A DNA stretch of 64,000 bases from an uncultured bacterium (GTDB lineage: Bacteria > Verrucomicrobiota > Kiritimatiellia > RFP12 > UBA1067), in NCBI GenBank assembly GCA_902799955.1, contig CADCCQ010000016.1, forward strand, positions 1 through 64,000, given 5' to 3'. Position 1 is the first letter of the stretch, and each line of letters starts with the position of its first letter. The translations under genes were made by a program, and so were the position numbers. The notes under the pieces were generated by a model, which was not told the origin of the DNA, searched no databases, and saw nothing but the letters and a program-made list of their open reading frames with translations. Of the stretch, positions 34,477-42,000 are shown piece after piece.

Positions 34477-34776
34477 CGCGCTTACAGGACGGCCAAGTTG
34501 CCTAATCTATAACCGCTATTTCGCCACGACTCCTAAACGGCCAAGCCGCTTGGTCTATAACCGCTATTTCGTCACGATTCCTAAACGGCCAAGCCGCTTG
34601 GTCTATAACCGCTATTTCGCCGCGATTGTCAAACGGCCAAGCCACCTAGGCGAGTTGCTGCCCTATTTCGCCGGTCTAGCGCGATTGACAACCACCCAGC
34701 CGCTAAGCCACCTAGGCGAGTTGTCGCCCTATTTCGCCGGGCGGCCGTCCTGTAAGCGCGGGCCTTTAGCCCGCGC
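34461..34776. mobile_element. 316-bp element with hairpin ends and 19-bp terminal inverted repeats
   Basis: The left end has a perfect hairpin, GCGCGGTT-TGAAG-AACCGCGC (34461-34481). The right end has GCGCGGGC-CTTTA-GCCCGCGC (34756-34776). Inside these, CCGCGCTTACAGGACGGCC (34476-34494) is exactly reverse-complementary to 34743-34761. The body is 48-bp tandem repeats. No reading frame is present. It may be a non-autonomous transposable element or a structured RNA; neither can be proved here. Confidence 0.65.
34491..34740. repeat. 48-bp tandem repeats with palindromic core
   Basis: Units start at 34491, 34539 and 34587 with a 48-bp period. Each holds GGCCAAGCCGCTTGG (or a variant; CCAAGC-C-GCTTGG is palindromic) and TATAACCGCTATTTCG. 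Two degenerate units follow from 34635. Confidence 0.9.
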
Positions 34777-34780
34777 AATC

Positions 34781-35209
34781 TCAAGGAATGCGGGGGAGCC
34801 AATAGTCGCGCGTGGCGGGGTCGATGTCTGCCTCGCGGAGCATCCGTCGCCATGCGGCACGAAGCCTCTGCCGCATTGACTCGGCGGCCTCTTCGCTCTT
34901 CGCCCCCGCCGCAAGCAGCGCCTCGTTCCTGAGCCAGCGCTCGCGGATGCTGCGACGGCGGGCGGCAAGCGGCAACGGCAGCGGCGAAGGAGCGCGTACG
35001 AGCCGGCGCATCCGCGCCTGCTCGGCCGCCGGAAATATGGACATCGGGTACCGCCGCCCCTCTATCACGGCAAAGCCGTTTGTGACCGAGGTCAGCGACC
35101 CGCGCACCACATGCCCAACGTGGTTGGTGAATGCACCGCCGGCGGCGACGCTACTCCAGGCGCAGACGATAAAGACTTGAAGCGCCTTCCTTGTAGAGAT
35201 ACACTGCAC
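34781..35209 (-). CDS. small secreted protein, unknown (cluster gene E)
   Basis: A 142-residue protein with a signal-peptide-like N-terminus (ALQVFIVCAWSSVAAGG) and a short beta segment, GHVVRGSLTSVTNGFAVIEG. A basic helical C-terminus follows (AARRRSIRERWLRNEALL, ESMRQRLRAAWRRMLRE). The start is a GTG at 35209, overlapping the preceding gene by 59 nt; no downstream Met would keep the signal. It is the last gene of the five-gene secreted cluster. Function unknown. Confidence 0.6.
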   Translation of the reverse strand: MQCISTRKALQVFIVCAWSSVAAGGAFTNHVGHVVRGSLTSVTNGFAVIEGRRYPMSIFPAAEQARMRRLVRAPSPLPLPLAARRRSIRERWLRNEALLAAGAKSEEAAESMRQRLRAAWRRMLREADIDPATRDYWLPRIP

Positions 35210-36026
35210 GGACTTCCGGGTCCTCGTCTTCGGTTATGAGATAGTTCTTCGCAGGTGCGCCTGGCGCGGGGTCGGTCTGGTGCGGACGGTGCGCAAACGA
35301 CAGCGCGTCTTCGCCGTCCGTCGGCGCGCGCTCCGCCGAGTACGCGCGGCCGCGCGAAGGCAGGAACGTCGCCTCCATTACATCAGGATTGCCTTCAACC
35401 GGGCGCCACGACAGTATCTTCAGACCGGCGTCCGCAGGGTCGAACGCGTCGGTCCCAGCGAGATACTCCATGTAGTTCGAAACGCCGTCGCCGTCGTAGT
35501 CCGCGTTCGGGTCGTAGTCGGAGACCGAAAGCCCCATGTCCTCGAGGTCGTACCTGATGTCGTTTAGGTACTGGTCGGCTACGCCCTTGTCGTTGGTGCA
35601 GGCGGCGGCGCGGAGGTTGAGCTTCAGCGTCCGACCGGGGCTGGCGGCGGAGACATTCAGGTTGGTGTCCGTATAGGTCGTGGAGCCGGTGTCGATCTCC
35701 AGCGTGAGCGAATCGCCCGCCTTCGCGGCGGCGGGGATGTCGGCGTTGGACATCGGGACGGCGACGGAGTAGTTGGCGGCGGTGTCCTCGCCGAAAGATC
35801 CGACGGAACAGCGCGCAAGGAGAAGCGAACCCTTGCGCACGCGCACCTCGGCCGTCTTCAGGCCCGCGCCATCGTAGTCGACGACGCGACCAGTGACGAT
35901 GAACGGAGGCAGCGCGACGACAGGATCGTCCGCGGCGAGCACGGGAATCGCCCCCGCGCAGGCAAGCATCGCGAGACACGAGACGCGAGACAGGAGACGC
36001 GATTTAGACATTAGACATTCAAACAT
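35151..36026 (-). CDS. secreted protein with regulatory-like Ig fold and Ca-binding type-3 repeat (cluster gene D)
   Basis: A 291-residue exported protein. The signal peptide region (MSKSRLLSRVSCLAMLACAGAIPVLA) is encoded partly by GAGACNN heptads. Residues about 45-150 look like a carboxypeptidase-regulatory/Ig fold (FIVTGRVVDYDGAGLKTAEV). Residues about 175-205 hold a calcium-binding type-3-like segment (DYDPNADYDGDGVSNYMEYL). GGAAAGGAT precedes the ATG. It lies directly after the giant protein gene and may be a surface anchor or adaptor; this is inference. Confidence 0.7.
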   Translation of the reverse strand: MFECLMSKSRLLSRVSCLAMLACAGAIPVLAADDPVVALPPFIVTGRVVDYDGAGLKTAEVRVRKGSLLLARCSVGSFGEDTAANYSVAVPMSNADIPAAAKAGDSLTLEIDTGSTTYTDTNLNVSAASPGRTLKLNLRAAACTNDKGVADQYLNDIRYDLEDMGLSVSDYDPNADYDGDGVSNYMEYLAGTDAFDPADAGLKILSWRPVEGNPDVMEATFLPSRGRAYSAERAPTDGEDALSFAHRPHQTDPAPGAPAKNYLITEDEDPEVRAVYLYKEGASSLYRLRLE

Positions 36027-36087
36027 TGGTTATCCTTTCCCTCTTTACACTTTTCATTTTACACTTTACATTTTTCATTTTTACACT
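35973..36087. repeat. heptad arrays spanning the start of gene D and its leader
   Basis: GAGAC recurs at 35973, 35980, 35987 and 35994 (inside the signal-peptide codons), AGACATT at 36006 and 36013 (around the start), and TTACACT/TTTCATT/TTACATT units at about 36045, 36052, 36059, 36066, 36073 and 36080. All have a 7-base period with at most one-base slips. Confidence 0.85.
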
Positions 36088-36092
36088 CTCCT

Positions 36093-39000
36093 TCAGTTCC
36101 CCGACGTGGCGTAGGTCTTGAGGCCAAGTTCGATGTCGGAGATTCCCGGGACGTCAACCAATCCGTCGCGGTTGGTGTCCTCTCCGTTGATGAAGACCGA
36201 GAGGGCCCTGGCGCGGTCCTCCGCGCTTCCGCCGAGAAGCTGTCCGGCCGGAATGATCATCACCCACTTCGTGTTCCAGGCGCTGCGCCCTATGAGGCGC
36301 GTCGAGGCGAGCGCCTTGTCGTCGTCGTCCTCGTCCGCGATGAGCGCACGGAACGACGGCATGCGGCGAATCTTCGCCAGCGCCTCTGCGCCGGCGGAGT
36401 AGCCAGTGTAGAGCGGCAGCCAGTCGGCGTCGTCAAGCTCGGTGGAGCCGATCGAGTACGGGACGGGAATCACCTGGTCGGCGACGTTCCAGTCGAGGAC
36501 CGTACCGTTCTCGCCGCCGCCCGGGATGCGCATTCTGTCGGCGCCGGCCGGGATCAGGTAGACGACGGGCGTCGCGGCAAGCGAATTGGACGGGTAGTTG
36601 TCGAACTTCACGCCCGCGCCGGCGATCTTCGTGGCGTAGTAAGAAGAGTCGAGCGCATGGTCGCCCGCCTCGAGGTCCTTGCCGAAGAAGTTCTTCGCGA
36701 AGTCGATCGTGGAGGAGAAGCGTATCACGATGGCAGGCTCCTTCGCCTGAAGCGAGGAAGACGAGGCGACGGACTGGCAGTAGCGCCTGTACTCGGGAAC
36801 GGTGCGGATGTCGTCGACGACGCACTTTGAGAGGGCGAGCCGCCAGTCTGCGTCCCCTTCCGCGCCGTCTTCGATGCGGAAGAGCTCGCTCCTGAGCGAG
36901 AACCACGTCGCGTTCCTGTCTGGGTTGTTTATGCCGAGGCGCGGCTTGAGCACTAGGTAGTTGGCCTGCATCCTGGCGAGGATGTCCGCCAGGCCCGCGT
37001 CGCCGTATCCGGCGTTCATAACGGGCTTGCCGTCGTCGTCGAAGACGCCGAGCGCGCGCGCGCCTATGATCTCCGAGCGGAACGTATCGCCGGAAGCGCG
37101 GTCCGCGGAGAGGAGCGTCGTCTCGTAGTCGTAGACCTGCGCCGCCATGTAGACGTACTTCTGGGCGAGGTCGAAGGCCTGCGAGTAGCGCGTAAGCGCC
37201 TCGTTGCGCATCTGGCGGAAGAACATGTCCTGGTACCTGAGGCGGATGAACCTGTTGACGCGGCGGGCGCGCGCCTTCTCGCGCTCGGTCTGTATCCTGT
37301 CGCCCTCGGCGACGGTCGTGTCGAAGTTCTCGGCCGCCGCAACCATCGCCGCCCAGGTGGTCTGCACGTCGACGGCGGCCTCCTTCAGCTCGTCGATCGC
37401 GTCCTTCGCCTCGTCGAACGCCGCCTTCTTGGCTTCGTTCCACGAGGCACGGCCGGCCTCCAGCGAGGCACGCGAGTCGAACTGATCCTGCGCGGAGTCG
37501 ATGTCAGCCGCGATGCCATCCATCATCTCCGCCAGCCCCTTGAAACCAGCCTTCATGCCGACGGTGGTTCCACCGGCCGCCGCGTAGAGCGCAAGACCGG
37601 GCGTGAACCCGGAGGCGAGCCCGACGGTGAATGCCGACATCTTTGACACGCCCTGAAGATATTTATCGCCGTCCTCCAAAAACTCCCCGGACATCTTGAA
37701 CGTTGCCGACGCATTCTGGGCTATCATCTTAAGGACGCAGTTCGCGACGCCGAATCCGAAGCGCTGCTGCTCCGCCGTCCATGCGTCCTTCTGCGCCGCG
37801 TACACTGCGTTGATGTTGTCTATTTTTACGGAAAGCGTATTGTACTTTCCGTTGTACGCGCTGCATGCGTTCTGCCAGTCTATGTAGGCGAGGATGTAGG
37901 CCGTGTAGTCGTCCTGTATCTTGCCGCAGGCCCTGCGCGCGCCCTTTATCGAGTCGGGCTTGACGACGAGGCCGTTCGCCGAGAGCTGGTACGACATAGT
38001 CTTGCTCGTCGAATACGTCTTGCCGTCGGACATGAAGTCCTTCATCGACTCGTACTTCCATCCGCCCGCCGCGGAGTCGTACGTCACGACCGAGACGGGC
38101 TTGATGTTGTCTGCCCCCGTTATCCCGAAGAGCGACAGGTCCATGTACATGTAGTGGTAGATGTCCGGCCCGTCGTATCCCTGCGGGTAGGTTCCCGTCG
38201 GGCCGATGTCGTCCTCGTAGGGCGTTCCGTAGATCGCGATCAGCTGCGCCTTGTAGTCCGTCTCGGACTCCTGCGCGAAGTCGTCCTCGATGAGCTCGCC
38301 GTCCTGCACCTGGCGGAGCGTCTTCGCGGCCTCCTGGGCCCGGTCCATCATCTTTGCGGCGTTGCCGAGGGCCGTCTCGGCGCGTTCGGCGATCTGCTCG
38401 AAGTGCGTGGACGAGCCTTCGGCCACCCCTTCGGGCGTGATGTCGAACGGAACCGCGGCGTCGGAGAGCCCCAGCGGGTTCATCCCGGAGTCGAGGCGGT
38501 CGAGCTTGCGCTGTATGGCCTCCACCTCGTTCGGTATGGTGACGAGGTCCTGCGCGGTCGACCGGTTTATTCTGAGCAGCCCCTCGTCGTCGAAGGCGAC
38601 GTTAAGCCCGCTCTCCTTCACAGTCATCCAGCGCGGGTTGTGGAGCTGCCATTCTACGTCGCCGCCGGGCGTGTCGTCCGGGAGGTCGTCAACGGCGGTC
38701 GTGTCGGAGAATCCCCTCGTGTAGGCGATCAGGCTCTCCTCGCGCGGGTTGACGAAGGCCCGCTCCGCGTGGAGTTTCGAGGTGGAACGGTATCCATCCC
38801 AGAAGCGCAGCTCGGTTACGAGGCCCCTGAAGCCGACGCCGCCGACCATGACGTAGGGCTCGTCCATCGGCAGGCTGCCGAGCGCGACATTCCCAATCTC
38901 CGCGCCGTTCTCGTCGACGATTCGCAGGGAGTACTCGTTGCCGTCGAACGAAACGGCGAAGATCGCGTTCGTCGGAACGTCCTCTATGGTTCCCTCCGCG

Positions 39001-42000
39001 ACGTCGCGCCTGCTCTCGTTCAGCCTGTAGCGGATGCCGGTTGAATTGACGGTGTTTGTCACCTCGTCCGTCTCCAGGTTCTTCAATTCCACCACGACGT
39101 TCGTCTCGTAGCTTTCGAGATACCAGTCCAATACGTGCGAACTCGCGGTGACGCTTCCGTCTCCGTTGCGCTTGACCTCGATCAGGCCGCTGGACTCCAC
39201 CCAGGAATCGGACTCCTCCGGTTCCCAATTCAGGTCGTAGGTCTCGGCGCCGATGAACGCGACTACGTTTCCTGCGGTCGGGGCGGAGTTCACCGTGCAT
39301 TCGAACGTCCACGGACCGTCCGCGGCAATTATGGGCGCGTTGCTCACCCACATGTACGAACCGTCGCCGAGCGCGGGGAAGTGCTGTTCGCCGGCGCTCT
39401 CCGCGTTCGGGAGAAGCGAGTTCGCGACCATCCAGTTCATGACGCCGCCGATGGCGCCGCGCGTGGCCCACTCGCCGTAGCCGAAGTTGCGCTCGCCGTC
39501 CTCGTCGAGGTAGCCCGCGCCCTTCACGCCGCCGCTGTCGCGCCACGACTTGCGCGCGGTGCGGTCCATGATCTCGTTGGCCGTCTTCGCGAGCTTGCCC
39601 GCCGTCTCCGCGAAGCGCTCCTCGTCGAAGTAGTCGACGTCCACGACGCTGTCGGCCACGTTCATCTGCATCTGAGACGTCGACCACGAGAAGTACGGGT
39701 TCCTGAGGAGCCTGTACCAGACGCTCATCGCGGAGAGGTAGTGGCCCCACGCGTCGCCGTGGCCCTGCGGGTACTGGAGCGCCGCGTCGTCCGCGTCGAT
39801 CGTCGAGTCCACGTCGTCGGAGCTTATGCTGTAGTTGTTGGCGTATGCGACCTCGCCTGCGGTGATGCCGCGCGTGAAGTTCCAGACGAGGCGGTTGTAG
39901 AACGGCGCGGTCGTGACGGACGGGTTGTTCACGCCGGTGCGGCCGCGGAGGAGCGCCAGCTCCTCGTCGAGGAGGGACTGCACCTGGTTGTCGAAGCAGA
40001 AGAGCCCCGTCGACGCGTAGCCGTAGTCAATGTCCGGCGTGATCGCCGACGCGCCGTAGCCGGAGCCGAACCCGACCGTCGGGTCGAGCGCGTCGGCGTA
40101 CGCCTCGTTGCCGAGCAGGACGTAGAGGTCGGCGAGCCTCTCCGCCGCGAGGAGGAGCTGCTTGTTCGCGTCGGTGTCGTTGAGCCCGAGCGTGAGCGAC
40201 ATCGACTCCGCCTTGTTGAGGAGCGTCTGGTAGAGCTGGATGAGGCCGACGTTCGCAAGGTTGTCCTGGCTGAGCGCGACGTCCCCCGCCCAAGGTGCGC
40301 CCGCCTGGCGGATCATCGTGATCGCCGTCTCGGCCGGGTTGGAGTAGAGGTCCTGCATCCTCTGCGTGAACGGCGTGACGTTGTTGACGCAGCGCTGTAT
40401 CCATCCCTCGGCGAGCGCGGGGCCGCACCAGCCGCTCCACCTGTCGCCCATCACGGCGCGCGCGGGCGTACCGGGCTTCGCGCGGTAGCGCATCACGTAG
40501 TAGGTGTTCACGAGGTTCGCAAGGGTGTCGCCCTGTCCGCCGATAGTGAAGCGGGTGAGCCCGCCCCAGTTGTCGCTGTCGAACACGTCCTTGTAGACGT
40601 TCTCGTAGTCGCTGGACATCGACCCGTTTTCGTTGGGGACGGCCTTCTTCCACTCGAACTCGTAGTCATCGGCCTTGCCCGCGAACGACTCGGTGTAGAG
40701 GATCGTCAGCTGCTGCGAGAGTAGGTTCAGCGGGTCCTCGCGCGTCACGACGCGCCCTGCGTAGTAGTCGTCCACGACGCGGAAGACGTGCATCGAGATC
40801 GGGTCGCCGCTCTCCACGCGCATCGCCACGTTGGTCGAGTCGTTCTCGATGACCGTCACGTAGTTCGTCGCGCCCATCGCCGTCAGCGCGTAGTGGTCCT
40901 TCGGTTTGTAGTCGACGGAGGCCTTGCCGTTGCCCGCTGCGCCGAGCACAGAGGGCACGACGGGCACGCGCGGCAGGGTGTTGATCAGCCTGTCCCAGTC
41001 GGCCTTCTTCGCGTTTCCATTGGAGACGAGCGCCTTGATCGCGTCGACTTCGCCCTGGTTGAGCACGTTCGGGTAGAGTATCGACCCACCCGCGTTCACG
41101 ACGTGCTCGCCGACGAGGCAGACGCACTCTTCAACTGCCAGCGCGGAGTTCACGTAGAACCGCCCTCCGATGCTCGGAGGAAGGTCCTTGAACGTGTACT
41201 TGCCGCCCCTCAGCGTGACGTTGCCGTCGGCTGGGTCGAATCCGAAGTTCTTCAGGAGCGCGGCGGGGGTGGCAAAGTCGGAAAGCCCCGTCTTGCGTAC
41301 GACCGTCGGGTCCCAGAGGAGCGCGGTCTTGGCGTTGTCGTCGGGATAGACGACCGCCATCGACTTGGCGGCCCAGACCTCGGGCAGGCCGTTCGCCGCG
41401 ACGGTCAGCGTCTCGCCTATCTTCATCGTCTCGACGTTCTTCGGCCATTCGACGGTCCACGTCCACTCTAGGGGCTTGCCGTTGTTGTAGTTGGAGAGCC
41501 ACGCGACCGGCTCGCCGATCTTGTGGACGGCGCCGTCGACGAAGTCGAAGCCGTCCTGGTTGGGATAGTACATGTGAATCGGGATCGTCCCCGCGCACCG
41601 CGCCCAAACCTGGTTCTTGCGGTCGGGGAACGCGGGCGAGACGGTGCCGACGTTGTCCCAGTACGTCTCGGGGAGCCACGGATTGTCGAAGGTGTCAAGC
41701 GGATGCGGGCCGGGGAGCGTCGTCCCCGCCGTCATCGTGTCCGCAAGCACGGAGTACATCTCGTTGGTGAGAAGGACAGAGAAGTACTTCATCGCGGGCC
41801 TGCCGTTCGCGACGTACTGGACGAGCACGCCCGGCTCGGACGTCGCCGCCGTGTTCAGGTCGCATCTGAGCGCCCATGCGAAATACCCGCCGGAGCCGCT
41901 TCCGACGAAGGCGTGCTCCTCGTTCGGGTTGTAGCCGGGCTTCGATGCGTCAGGCTGGCGGTAGACGACGGGACGCGCGTCCGCGAGGAACACGCCGTTG

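Larger units (their letters stand above)
34191..34780. other. 590-nt intergenic region rich in repeats
   Basis: No gene is seen. From 34191 to 34420 the sequence is AT-rich and may hold the promoter of the GH5 gene. From 34423 on it consists of an 18-bp tandem repeat, a hairpin-bounded inverted-repeat element and 48-bp tandem repeats, described separately. Confidence 0.7.

Noticed and set aside
34423..34740. CRISPR array
   Set aside because: The 18-bp and 48-bp units are directly adjacent without unique spacers, and no cas genes are nearby.
34461..34776. retron or group II intron RNA
   Set aside because: No reverse transcriptase in the window and no typical msr/msd or domain V structure.
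36093..38000. firm annotation as a Tc toxin A subunit
   Set aside because: The likeness is by eye only and no TcB/TcC partner is visible; kept as a hypothesis in the findings.
39135..40724. 529-codon plus-strand frame within the giant gene
   Set aside because: Arg/Val-rich shadow frame with no recognisable feature.
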